From Punctularia strigosozonata HHB-11173 SS5 (Eukaryota; Basidiomycota; Agaricomycetes; Corticiales; Punctulariaceae), in assembly GCF_000264995.1 (NCBI RefSeq), contig NW_006767441.1, positions 638,255 through 702,254 on the forward strand: a stretch of 64,000 bases of DNA. Reading direction: 5' to 3'. Position numbers and translations under genes: made by a program. Shown here piece by piece: positions 33,504 to 45,174 of this stretch; the stretch's first letter is position 1; the number at the start of each line of letters is the position of its first letter. The notes under the pieces were generated by a model. The model searched no databases. It was not told the origin of the DNA and worked only from the letters and a program-made list of their open reading frames with translations.

Positions 33504-35526
33504 TTATTGTTGATGTTTCCAGACTCGAACGCCTCCCCTTCTCTTGTCGTCCTCTTCCCATCCGTTTCGCACTGCCCATATTTCTTCATATCCTTGCCCT
33601 TTCAGGAAGTTCGACACCCCTTGGTATTTCAGCAACGACCCAAAGATAACAAAGTGACTCGGCCACTCGTGCCGCCATGATTGAGCTCGGGATGTATTTT
33701 CAGCCTGACCGGGGAGTGTGACCGGATGCGGCGATGGGGGGTAAGCAGGATCCACCGTATCAGGAAAGCGATCTCTCAAATAACGCAGAGGGTCAGCAAA
33801 GAACACATCAGTCTGGTCTCTATACTCAGAGATATTTTGACCACTATACAAGGCGCTTGATGAGAAAGGAGTATGGGTGAAGGAAGCGGTTTGAGCAATC
33901 TTACGCCAACGGTGGTTCACAACTGATTGCCCACATTCTCCCAGTGTCCTTCAGATCTTCTCTGTGCAGGTAGGCTTGCCATGGGGTAGAGTGGCAAGGC
34001 ATCAAAAATCCAACCGACCGTAGAGCAGCCGGATTGGAAGATCCCGAAGGTGGTAGTGTGCGCAAATAATACATCACGGCGAGTTGGGCACTGCCATGAA
34101 TGAACACGAGGTATATCGAAGACAGCACGAAGAGCGTCAAGTGTAAGGTGAGAGCCAATCTTGGAAGATATCGATACGGTGAAGTGCTTGTTGTTGACGA
34201 CGAACGAGCAACTTCGCTCGTCCCGGCCCTTCTCGACTGCTGTGGAGTCGAATAGACATCGACAAGCGATTTTGCGGCGCAAATGTGAAGAAGAGGCAAC
34301 AAGGGATGCAGGAAGCGCCATTCTTTGTGTCCTGCCAATGAATATATTGTGATGGTCCAGATGATCAGACCTCCTAGTGTTCCTTCGGCACCCCGGGTTT
34401 CAAACGACTGCCTTTTCGACTTCTGATCGGAAATGGGTGTCCGAATAAGTAGCCAAAGGCCATGTACGGCGAAGGGCAGTGTCGTCGTACACAATATCGG
34501 GAGACCTTGCGAGAGGTAATAGTGCCAGGGATTCGATCCATAGAAAAGCGACACTGATGTCAAGTTGGTCCTAAGGAAGTTCAGAGGCGTGAAAGTTACT
34601 TGTCCGTAGTACAGGGTATCCGCAATGACAATCAGACACGATGCGATGGAGCTGTGCCAGATAGAACGCTGGTTATTGTGAGGTTGCGGTCATACAATGC
34701 GACGACGCGTACCCTATGAGTAAGGCGTTCGAGAGAACATCCAATAGCTTCTTGCCCGAAAGGCGAGCCTGCCAAGCCAACTTCGCAAACATGGGCACCC
34801 ATAGGATCGCATTCGTTGGCCGTACCGCACATGTCAACGCAGCAACGGACAAGCACATTCGCATGCGAGCGCTGTATTTCGAGTGAGCAGAAGCGATCGA
34901 AGGGCCAGATTCTTGGAACTACCTGGAAAACGTCGACGGTCTCCATGGATAAGACGCAAGTGCCAGTGTCGTCAACGAAGTCTCCAACGAGTTTGATAGA
35001 GATCGAGACAAGGCCAATGCATGGAACACCGAGGTGAGAGACAAAAAGCTCTACCCGGACGGAAGTTCAGACAAATGTGTGTATACCATTCACTGTCCAA
35101 ACACATACCGCTGTCAAAACGTATTGCACTCCTAGTACCTCGCGAGTCAAATCACGGATGTAAATATCCGTGATAGCTGCTAAGCATCCGTGAATGAGCC
35201 TAGGTCCGTAAATCTAACAGCTCACGATGAGTACACACGCATTATTCCTCGGCTGTACCATACGTACCTACCAGCATCAAGCCACAGTCAAATCCAATAA
35301 CTTTCAGGGGGATATATACAGCCGCGTTCAGAGCAGGGTAGATGACACTTCGGATGGGCAGCGAGGTTTGCCATTCCCAGGTAAGCTGTCCATAGCCGAA
35401 GACAAGATGGTGAGCAGGTTCGAGTGATTGGTAGTACTCGTCTGGCTGGAAGAAGCCTCGCGTTACTAGAGCAACTGAAACGCGGAATGCCAGTGCCAAC
35501 CAAGCTCCCGACGGTAGTGTGGGCAT
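33504..35526 (-). CDS. GPI10: GPI mannosyltransferase 3 (GPI10/PIG-B)
   Basis: Adds the third mannose to the GPI anchor precursor in the ER lumen, using dolichol-phosphate mannose; GT22 family. The start (35526) gives MPTLPSGAWLALAFRVSVAL, then TRGFFQPDEYYQSLEPAHH and the nearby FGYGQLTWEWQTSLPIRS, the luminal active loop with acidic residues in PDE. Later come SLFYGSNPWHYYLSQGLP, the diagnostic HKEWRFLHPLLPLLHICA and a C-terminal luminal part ending VRVWKHQQ. Multiple hydrophobic segments fit 8-12 membrane spans. Exons are split by short introns. It faces the copper radical oxidase with only 114 bp between stops. Confidence 0.93.
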
Positions 35527-35720
35527 CCGCTAGATTGCGCACTGGACTTGGACCGGGAATGTCGACGTCGATGACCAAGTGTCCCCGCTTTACGATCATG
35601 TGACCCTTTTATGTACGGCCCGGGGTTCAGTGTTGCGATTGGCAGTTACAATGGATCAACCCAGCGAGTAAAAGTACTACATGGTACACAGAAGCCTCCG
35701 CAACCCCGGGAAAGGATCTG

Positions 35721-37984
35721 TTATACCCTCTCCATCCGAAATCGGGAAACTTTTTTCTCTCGTTTTGGTTCTTCATCCGCACTGGCCTTTGTTGCACTCA
35801 CTGTACGCTCGAGCACAGCAGCGGACATGACAGTGGGTGGTCGTTGGGGTCGGTTCGTCGGCGGATATGAGGGCGAAATGACGATGTTCCCTGGCATTTC
35901 CCCAGTTGTTGGAGCTGATTCAGCCTGCCGAAGAGACTGCGAGGGCGATGAGTGCGGCGCTGGCGGTTGAAACGACGGCGATTCGAGCACCATGGAAGTG
36001 AAACCTGACGAGGAGCCGTTCACGGACGTTCTCGCGAGCCTGGGTGTAGCTTTGGGCGGGGCAGGGGTAGTCTTCGGCGAAAATGAGGCCTCCTTCCGTG
36101 GCGTGGTAGACGCGCTGGGTGAACTCCTGACCTGTGGTGCTCGTCGCTCAGAAACATTTGTCGAAATCGAATTATTTGGCTCGGTGGTGTACGCGGCGGT
36201 AATAGGCATGTTATTTGGTGAGCGGGCAGTTCGGGAGACTGAGGGATCTTGTGTCGCCTTGAATCTCGACGCCTTCTGTGCGGGTTCTGCGCTCCGTTTA
36301 TTGTCTGCTTTAACCTGCGGACCTTGAGGCCCAGGTCCCGTGTTTTGTACTTCGCCCCTGACTAGTGCATTGAGCAATTCTCGCACCGCGGGATCGTCGT
36401 CCTCGTCTTCACTATCGTAAGCCACGAGATCGTCGTCCACGAGTTTGCCGCGGTGGATCGCGTTTTGTAACATTGACCCCTCGGACTCTGGCAGGATAGA
36501 TGCGCCAAGGGACGTGGAAATAAATGTTGACGGTTGTGCTGCCATTTCAGGATGCCGGTCCGCTCTGAAGCGCGATACAGCTGGTTTTGGGGGCGGTCCG
36601 GCAAGAGTGGCATCGAGCGGCACCTCCTGCGCAGTCGGTGAACTTAGAACCACGCTTTAGAGTCGGACGCAGAACACTGACCGGTTGATCCCAAGGATGT
36701 TCAGAACCTAGACCTTCGTCTGCTTCGTGCTTGTGCGATGTCATTGCGCTATGCGCATCGACACCAATGGCATTGCGCTTTTCGTAGTACGCGAGCGCGA
36801 TTTCACGTTGATGCTGTATGCGGTCGAAGTCGGGGTCGAACTCCTCCATGTCACCGTCCGACTCCATTCCTCCATCATCATCGCTGGACGAGTGGGGCAC
36901 ATGTCTACCACTCTCGTCTGAATCTTCCTCAGCAAGATGATCTTGGTTGCGGGCAGTTCCGTGGGCCACGGGGGATTCAAGTTCAGATTCATCGTCGGAA
37001 TCGGGTATGCGGTCAAAGGCCGACTTGGGGACTGGCGTGCCGGGCCCTGAGGAGATCTTGCCCGGGAATCGCTCAACAACGTCAATCTTCATTGTCGGTG
37101 TCGCTGATGTCTTCTTCTTTGAAGCGCTGTCGATGGGTATGTCATGGTCGCCGGTCGTCCCCTTGGGTAGCGCAGCAAACGACACGCTCTTCCTCGGCTT
37201 GAGCGCGTTGACTTTCTCCTTGTCGCGCAGGGTTTGTGCGTCGTCCGCTTCTTGTTGCCTTCGCATCTTCTCCTCACGCTCCCTCGCATCCGCCATGTTC
37301 TTCAATAACGCCTTTCCCATTTTCTTCTGCAACTCTCGTTGCGCCCTGAGCTTATCGAGCTCATCACTGGCTTCTTTCTTCCGTCGTTCGAGCGCTTCCT
37401 TTCGCTTCTGCTCCTGTCGTGCTTCTTCATTCGCCTCGTGCTCCCGTTCCTCTTCTTCGAGGATGTCGAGAATTCTGCTGCGCTGGTCTCGCAGGCGCTC
37501 GTGTTCCACCGCGGGCAAGGACGACAGCGGGACAAGAGGTGGTTCTTCGGTGAGAGTGACTGAACTCTGAAGCCTGTCTGTTGTGTTCGTAACACGCGGG
37601 ACTGGCGTAAGGAAGGTGTCCTCTGAGACCGGCTCAGAGATATCGACGATGGGTAGGCCTTCTTCGTTCACCATCTTCACAGATAGTCTAAGCACCCCAA
37701 CGTATACGAGGATGCGTAACATACTTGCCCGTCGCCAATTTGCCTTTGATCGTTGGCAATGCTCGCATCGCCCATGATTTCTTCGAGCTTATTCGATAGC
37801 TTCTGTACCTGCTCAGCGGTGTAGCGGCCTTCGTTCGGTTTCGATGGTACCGTTCCATCTGTCGATAGCGTATGCAGCAACGCCTGTAACACTGCATATC
37901 TGTTGCATCAGATCAATTTGTTCAATGCGCCTGTTGTGTACCACCACCTTCAGTTCGGGTCTCGTTGAGATTCCTGCTCGCCAT
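35721..37984 (-). CDS. URI1: Unconventional prefoldin RPB5 interactor (URI/Bud27-like)
   Basis: Scaffold of the prefoldin-like complex that helps assemble RNA polymerases I-III and links to translation control. The first exon MASRNLNETRTE joins through a 56-nt intron (GTGGTG..ATGCAG) in frame to VLQALLHTLSTDGT and QVQKLSNKLEEIMGD, a prefoldin-type helix. Then come VNEEGLPIVDISEPV, a Glu/Arg/Lys coiled coil (RILDILEEEEREHEANEEAR), an Asp/Ser-rich stretch and DFDRIQHQREIALAYYEKR. After a further intron, KPAVSRFRADR opens the DUF3835-type C-terminal part, which ends KKVSRFRMERV. Repeat of the SRFR motif is typical of URI. Divergent from PNO1 over 127 bp. Confidence 0.9.
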
Positions 37985-38111
37985 AGCCGTGAACGAGGAG
38001 AAGACAACGGAGATCTAGTAGATCACGTGCTACATCATTTTGTCGCCTCGAGGACTGCATCCGCTTTTGCAATCTCGTTCGACGTCCTGCCTCCCATCGA
38101 TCTACAGCAAT
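37985..38111. promoter_or_regulatory. Compact divergent promoter, URI / PNO1
   Basis: Starts of URI (37984, minus) and PNO1 (38112, plus) are 127 bp apart, so their promoters overlap. Both proteins serve growth-related assembly (polymerases; small ribosomal subunit), which makes co-regulation plausible. No motif was identified with confidence. Confidence 0.5.
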
Positions 38112-39178
38112 ATGGTTGTGGCGTACTCAGAACCGAGCACCTCAGCGCACACAAAAAAGAATCGTCGCAAGATCTCCAAGAAGAAGTCCACCCTGGTTGC
38201 GCAGGATGGCCCTGCGGAGGAAGTTGCTATGAACGACGAGGAACCGCAAGCTTCCACCACCACCATCACCACCACCACCACTGTATCGGCAGCGACAGAA
38301 GCGGACGATGAGGTTATGATTGATACAGAGGCGGCAGCGACAGCCGTAGGCGATGCGCCACTGTTTGCGCCTGCGCCTGCTTCTGCGGCACAGGGCACGC
38401 TGAAATCCGAGACGAGGAGGATAGCAATACCGCCTCACCGTATGACCCCACTCAAGAGAGAATGGATCAATATATTTGGGCCGTTGACGGAGATGTTGGG
38501 ACTCCAAGTGCGCATGAATGTGCCCAGGAAAGCCGTCGAAGTCAGGGTATGTGCATGCCATGTCTCACGTACGGCATGTCCTAATAAGCTGCTTTTTAGA
38601 CGTCCAAGCACACGAAAGATACTGGCGCTCTGCAGAAAGGAGCCGATTTTGTGAAAGCCTTCGCATTGGGCTTCGACGTCAATGTAGGATCTACATCAGA
38701 GGTTACAACCTTATACTTGACATACATTATATCCAGGATGCAATCGCTTTGCTCCGGCTCGACGATTTGTACCTTGACTCGTTTGAGATCAAGGATGTGA
38801 AGACCCTCCATGGCGATCATCTCTCTCGAGCGATAGGTCAGTTATCACTAGTTCCGCCCGCTGCATTATGTATACTCAGAGAGCTTTGGTGCTAAACAGG
38901 TCGTATTGCTGGGCAGGACGGCAAAACAAAGTTCACCATCGAGAATACAACTCGAACGCGTATAATCCTAGCTGATACGTGCGTAGACGTCTCAGCATGG
39001 GCAATGCTGTTTCAGAGACTCAACCCGCTTCATCAGAAAAATACATATCCTGGGATCGTTCCAGAATATCAAGATCGCTCGTGATGCCATTGTTTCCCTC
39101 ATCTTGGGCTCGCCTCCAGGCAAAGTATATGCAGGTTTGAGGACGGTCAGTGCCAGGATGCGCCAGAGAGCGCTGTAG
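38112..39178 (+). CDS. PNO1: PNO1/Dim2, KH-domain 40S assembly factor
   Basis: Binds pre-18S rRNA and recruits the Nob1 nuclease and Dim1 methylase in nucleolar and cytosolic small-subunit assembly. The start (38112) gives [20 protein letters not shown], a basic N-terminus, then Thr/Ala-rich acid linker and [22 protein letters not shown]-like blocks: [82 protein letters not shown] and [17 protein letters not shown]. It ends [14 protein letters not shown]. All conserved blocks are present across several exons. Divergent from URI. Confidence 0.96.
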
Positions 39179-39408
39179 CATACTGTCGGAGATTTCTCTG
39201 TATCACTATATACCACTGTGTCCTTCGTTGAGTAGTTGAGACAGGATTTGAGCTACCGCATTCATCCCACTCGGCCACTGCTAGTCCTCGCAGGCTTGCC
39301 TCTGCGTCTGAGCCTGCCTTCATTGTCACGTGCATCATTGAGTCGCGAGTTATCCACGCAGAGCTGTCTGTCCTGACTTGGCTCCGAACGACGACCGCCT
39401 CCGCGGCC

Positions 39409-40249
39409 ATGGCTCCCCTCAGCCGCTTTTTAGCCATCGTGCCGTCGAGCACGAGGTCCTACTCTGTCTTCACCAAGTCCGGCGGTGGAGGGCGCTTTTT
39501 CAACTCGGCGAAACCTCCCGTGGCCAACACCGTGAAGGCCACGACGTCCAAGCCCGAGCTGAGCCCGAGCCCGACAGCCGCGCCGGAAGGATCCCAGGAC
39601 GAGTCCGCCACGCAGGCGTCGTCTGCGTCTGCGTCGGAGACGCCGCTGGGTACTCCAAGCTTCTCGTTGGCGCCCTTCACCCCGCAACACCTCGTTCCTT
39701 TCGAGCCACGAACTCTTGTTCATCCGTCCATCACTCCCCAAGACCTCAAACTACACCAATTCTTCTCACTCGATCGCCCGCTCCTCCAAGTCTCCGAACA
39801 TGTCGGTTCTCTGTTCGAATCGCCACCGGAGGCCGCACTTTCGTCCTTCCCGCATCCACCTCCCGCACCAACGCCAAGTTCGATTTTGTCTAGCTTGGAC
39901 GCTCAGAACGCTTTCTACGAAGGCCACGAGCTGTCACCTGAAGCCGATGCAGATACCGCTCGGCAACTCGCACGGGCGATGGTGATGAGCAACGTGGCGA
40001 GCACCGTTGCATGGGAGGAGGCGCTCAAGAAACTGGGACTCGATCTGTCCGCCACACGAGAAGGACCGAACGAGGCTGATCTCGAGAACTACGGCATCTA
40101 TTTGGACAGCACGAAGCGGAAGAGGAGGTCGAAGATGAAGAAACACAAGTTGAAGAAGCGACGAAGGGTGCGTGGTGCTACGTAGTACACTTTATAGTTG
40201 CTAAAGCTTTCCACAGGCACTCCGCGCTTCGAGACAACGCGGTGGTTGA
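39409..40249 (+). CDS. Mitochondrial ribosomal protein mS38 (Cox24/AURKAIP1 type)
   Basis: Small-subunit mitoribosomal protein; yeast Cox24 is needed for COX1 and COB mRNA processing or translation. The N-terminus MAPLSRFLAIVPSSTRSYSV is a presequence. After a Pro/Ser/Ala-rich linker the conserved C-terminus appears: NYGIYLDSTKRKRRSKMKKH then KLKKRRR. A read-through would stop after VRGAT. Splicing with donor GTGCGT at 40168 and acceptor CCACAG (ending 40216) instead gives ALRASRQRGG from a 33-nt last exon (40217-40249), in phase and matching the mS38 consensus of a basic Arg-Ala-Leu-Arg tail. Total 263 residues. Convergent with the ABC transporter. Confidence 0.9.
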
Positions 40250-40460
40250 GGAAGTAATTATGTCGGAGTTGAAGATAGTGTATCTGCACGGGTCGGGAGT
40301 TGCCATTCGCTGATCCTCAGCACGAAACGCTGCGGAATCTACCATACAATGCATCATCGACAACTATATTAATTCTAGCGTCGCTCCCGTGGATCTATAC
40401 ATATCTCATCCTGTGTGATAGTGTCAACTGAAATACCCGCGTCCGGTCAGGAGACTGCAC

Positions 40461-43400
40461 TTACCTCAACGCCAGGACTAGCCACGCTAGTAGGCGGTAG
40501 CCAACCGTAACAGCGACCATGATGATGGTCAATTTCCAGGTCGAGTCGTGGAAGTCAAACAGATCCAGAACTTGTTGTCCTGTCGCGGCGACGCAGACAC
40601 CGCTTTGAATGGTCTGCTCCGTACAATGGAATGTCAGGCCTCGCATCTCATTGGTGAGCAAGACGCGCGCAGAATACTGATAAGAGCTCGTCAACTTGAG
40701 GAAGGTAGTTTGCATATGAACTCGCGCTGACGCACCTTCATTGGAAAGATCCATGCTATGTCGTCGAGAAACTGGGCGATGCTTGCGGAGAAAACACCGC
40801 TCGTCTGACTCGCGATCGTCAAGAACACGGAAACGAGGGACACTGACAATCCCATTGTATCGAAAAAGCTGGCGAACATGATTCCGATCGACTCGCCGAA
40901 GTTAAGCTAGAAACCTGCAGGTCAGTTTCTGCGATTCGGTCCCGTCACGTCAACTCGCCTGAGCCCATATTCCAATTGCAAACTCGAAATAGATGCGTGC
41001 ATTGGTCTGCATCCCTGTGGCAACGTTGATGATGACGGCGTAGAGCAGCGCAGCCAAGAGCTCGGGGACGATGGCAAAGATGGAGAAGCTCGTTATGAAG
41101 GTTGCCGATGAGTATCCCCCACCTGCGGATCTGTAATCATGGAAAAAGACCGTCTTCTCCATCGGATATAAGGCTGCAAGGTTGAGGAATCCGACGAAGG
41201 GTATGGCGGATGTACTTTCGGCAACAATCCCAATCCGGTCTTGTGCTCCAGGAGGGCCTTTGGTAAGGCGAAGGAAGAAGATGAAGAAACAAATCGCAAG
41301 GAACGGAGCTTGTATGAGGCGCGTCCAAAAGATATCTTGTAGCCTCCATGCGTTCCGGAATGACCGCTCGAGCACTACGGGTAAAGCAATGTATATGGGG
41401 CTTCGTTCCTGACGCTTCTGTTCTACAGTATCTTCCGGCTTCGTAGTCCGAACCTCGGGCTCTGGTGAACCTTCCACTGCCTTGGCCTCGTGGTTGCGCC
41501 AATACTGTATGAGATTTTCAACCCGTGCCCGAGTCTGCCCCTGCTTTTCGTCACTGCGAACATCCACCGATATGATGTCCAAAAAGTAATCCGGAGGGTT
41601 GAACAGAGGAGGGCAGACGAACCCGGCAACCGCAAAGTGAGGGATGATCTGGTCGCGGGCGCCTTGATATACCACCCGCCCGTGTTTAGCAAGGAGCATG
41701 ACGTTGTCCGCCATCTGGAAGATGTCGCTGCGTGGTTGATGGAGAGAAACGATGACGGTTCGCCCACTACGGGCGATCTCGCGAAGCACCTCCATGACGT
41801 TCCGCGCAGTGTAGGAATCCAAACCGCTCGTAGGCTGTCGTCACTCTGATCAGTAGACGAAACGACTACCGACTACCGGGAGAGAACTGACCTCATCCAC
41901 GACAAGGACAGCAGGATCGTTGATCATCTCGCAAGCCAAGGACAGACGGCGCTTCTCTCCTCCAGAGATGCCTTTCAGCAATTCTCCGCCCACCATGCCA
42001 TTAGCGCAATCACGAAGACCGAGCATCTTGAGTACTTCTTCCGCCCTGGCCAATTTGCGCTTCCGGCTCACGGTCTTGGGCAACTTCAATATCGCTGCAT
42101 AACGTAGAGTCTCGCGGACCGTGAGCGCAGGCATGTGGTAATCGTCGTCTTGTTCGACGAACGCACACAGATGCCGGTTACGATGCGAGATTGGCTCGCC
42201 ATTGAAGGTGATTGTACCTCCAGGGACGAAAGTGCTCAGAGGCCCCGACTTCATCGGTCGTCCGGAAATCATGCGCAATAATGTAGACTTTCCACTGCCG
42301 GAAGGTCCCATTATACATGAGAGCTCCCCGCTACGGAATGTAGCACTGACGTGATCCAAAATTGGTGTTTCGACCTTGTCCCCAGAAGGAAAAACTCGAC
42401 GGACATGGCGCAGTTGTGTATCATCGACCTTGACCTCCACAGAGGTGCGCATCAAATCTATCTCCGCTTTTGCATGATCCTTGCCCTTGAAGTGGGACGC
42501 CACTCTTCTTGCATGTCTGACACCTCCCGGTTTCCAAAATGTGAGGATGACGAGCGAGATGCCGAGTACCACCACGAAGAAGCCCAGTAAACCCAAGAAC
42601 ATCGGATAGATGGGTTGACCAGGTGAAATCCTTAAACTTCGCAGAGCGCTGTCTCCATTACACTGAGCAAGTTGCGAGCCAGTGATGCCCGCGCAGTCAA
42701 ACTGGCGTCCCCGAAACTGCGACAAGGCGACGATGCGGAATCCGAAGAAGAACGGCGAAAGCCAACGGAACCAGCGTATCCACCCGGGTACGTTAACGAG
42801 GAAGAATCCCGTCGACAGAATGAAGAATATGGCGAGACCATTTCCCAGAAGAGATGCACGCGCGAAGCTCCGCTGCGCATTGATCGTCAGCGACAGCATG
42901 ACAAGGAAACCAAATATTACTCACCTCCATCGAAGCGGCGAACAGCGCCCAAACCACAAAACACATCTGTTGGAGGATGTTCTCGGCAACGAATACGCCG
43001 AGATTGCCTGCGAGATTGTCCCGGCGCATGTTGCATATGAAGTAGACCATAATGGCGTATATAGAAGGTGCCGCGATGTTGACAGGCATCCACGCGACCA
43101 TTTCTGAGAATAACCACGCGGAAGAGGAATAAAGCCCGTCGTCTCGTTCCCGATCATACACGACAAGGGTCGTACACCACTTGAATAGCCACACAACCTG
43201 GGTCATGTAGTAGAAGATGGCCATGTGCTGGAAGCAGAGGGTCTTGAGGGACTGTATGTCTGCCGGGTTGCCGCCGAGCTGGAAGAATGTAATCCCAACG
43301 AGGAGACCTAGGACCACGGCCTGAGTGAGGTGCCCAAAGAGCTCGGGGTAACCCCTGATCATGTTTTTCCCTGCTCGGGGAAGCAGGATGAGCGCCTGTT

Positions 43401-44808
43401 TGATAGCATGAGGTCGCCTGGTGCTGGATCGCGGAGCGTGGTGGTCGCTGTTGGCGTCCAAAACGAGAGATCCTGCGGACGTTTGCCGGTACAGCGGTCC
43501 TCGGCCATGTTGTTCTTCCTTTTCGTGCCGAGCGACTTCCGTTTCTCGCCATCGTCTTATAAGAGTCGTTACACGCTCTCGACTCTGCTGTTCTTGCACG
43601 TCATCTCGATAGTCCACGCTGGAGATATCAATCAGAAAATCAAGAGGGTTGGTACGATCTTGCGGTTCAAGGCCCAGAGATGCAAAGTGAGGCAAACACT
43701 CCTTGGTCTCGCCAGAATAAACCACCGAACCGTGTGAGAGAAGTAACAGTTTCGAGAACAGAGGGAATGCATCCGAGCGAGGCTGGTGAAGGGATAGTAT
43801 TATTGTTCTTCCATGCCGAGCGAGGCCATGGAGAGTCTCCAGCAGCTGAAATGCGGTGAAGGAATCGAGGCCCGTGGTCACTTCGTCCAATACGAGGACA
43901 GAGGGTAAGCTAACGAGGACACAGCCGATAGACACCCGTCGTTTCTCCCCTCCGGAGATGCCCTTGCGTCCGGATCCACCTATGAGCGTGTCCGCTGTCT
44001 CGGCAAGCCCCAACTCCTGGATTGTCTGCTCCACGATCAGGCGACGGGTTTGAGCGTCGACCGAGACGGGAAGCCGGAGGCTCGCGGCATACGCCAAGGT
44101 CTCACGAACTGCGGTGTTCAGGATGTCAGGAAGGAAAATATAGCACGCAACATATGAACGTGAGACTCGCCTGTCAGATGAGGTAGCAGGTAGTCGTTCT
44201 GTCGGACGAATCCAAGGATCTGGACGCGGATATGAGCATACGTATAATAAGGTGGATAGGTGGTTTTTGAGTGGAACGTGCTCACCTTGCTCATCCCTCT
44301 GAAGTGCCCCTCTCCTCCCCGCGGATTGCCGGTGGACTCGGTCTCATGCGGGGTAACGAGAACGCTGCCGCTGGCGATTGGAAGACCATTGAGCTTCGAC
44401 GCAATGGCATGCAGCAGGGTGGTCTTTCCTAAAGCATTTTCATGCGTAAACAACCCGTCTTCGCAAGTCCAGGCGTCTCAGACAAACGGGATTCTCACCA
44501 GAACCAGAACCACCTATAATCGCCATCATTTCTCCCGCATTGACTTGCGCGTTTACGTTCCGGACGATGAGCCCATCTTCACTTTGCGCTTGTGAAGCAT
44601 CATTGTTGGCCTTGCTCAGGTTCTGTTGCCAGCGTATGAGAGCCCCTGGGATAGGAATGGGTATCGGGGTGGGTATATAAGCCTGACATTCTCCCGGTCA
44701 ATGCGCGTTTCTCCCGAGGGAGTTGATAATTACCTTGTACGGAGGAACTGCTATGGACAAGCCTTTAACCGCAACATCGTATGTCGGGGGCGGGGGTATA
44801 CGGTCCAT
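40461..44808 (-). CDS. Full-length ABCG (WHITE-type) transporter, NBD-TMD-NBD-TMD
   Basis: A membrane ABC exporter with two WHITE-like half units in one chain, each with the ATP domain first. The start at 44808 (MDRIPPPPTYDVAVKGLS) is provisional; an upstream exon is possible. NBD1 has Walker A GGSGSGKTT, signature GISGGEKRRVSIGC and Walker B LVLDEVTTGLDS. TMD1 follows (FGHLTQAVVLGLLVGITFFQ onward). NBD2 has Walker A GPSGSGKST, signature GISGGEKRRLSLAC and LHQPRSDIF after the D-loop. TMD2 ends WLVLALR. Both NBDs look catalytically complete. The substrate is not readable from sequence; relatives move lipids, sterols or drugs. Many introns of about 50-60 nt. Confidence 0.92.
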
Positions 44809-45174
44809 TGGGGTTGGCCGGAGGCCACTGACCGCCAAATGCGGGGAGCACGTCCATGACCTTCGACGCACCTCCCTATTGCGGGTTTCTGGCGTATGCT
44901 GGACTCATTTTCATTCCAAACGCAATACCCTGCAACCGTTTGTGCGGGATACAGGATGCTTCAATCTGTCCACAGCTCTGATTCCACGAGCCTTTGGCCT
45001 GGGGTGCTTGTTCGCCTTGTTGCCGCAGTGTCCCGCTTCTGCTCGCACCCGCACGCGCTCGATCACCTCCGCCATCCGTGCGAGCCGATCCGCATTCGTC
45101 TCCTTTGCTGCGCATACATATAGAGCTTCCTGACGACGTTGCGACCCTTTGTAACCCGCTGCATCTCGTCAAGC

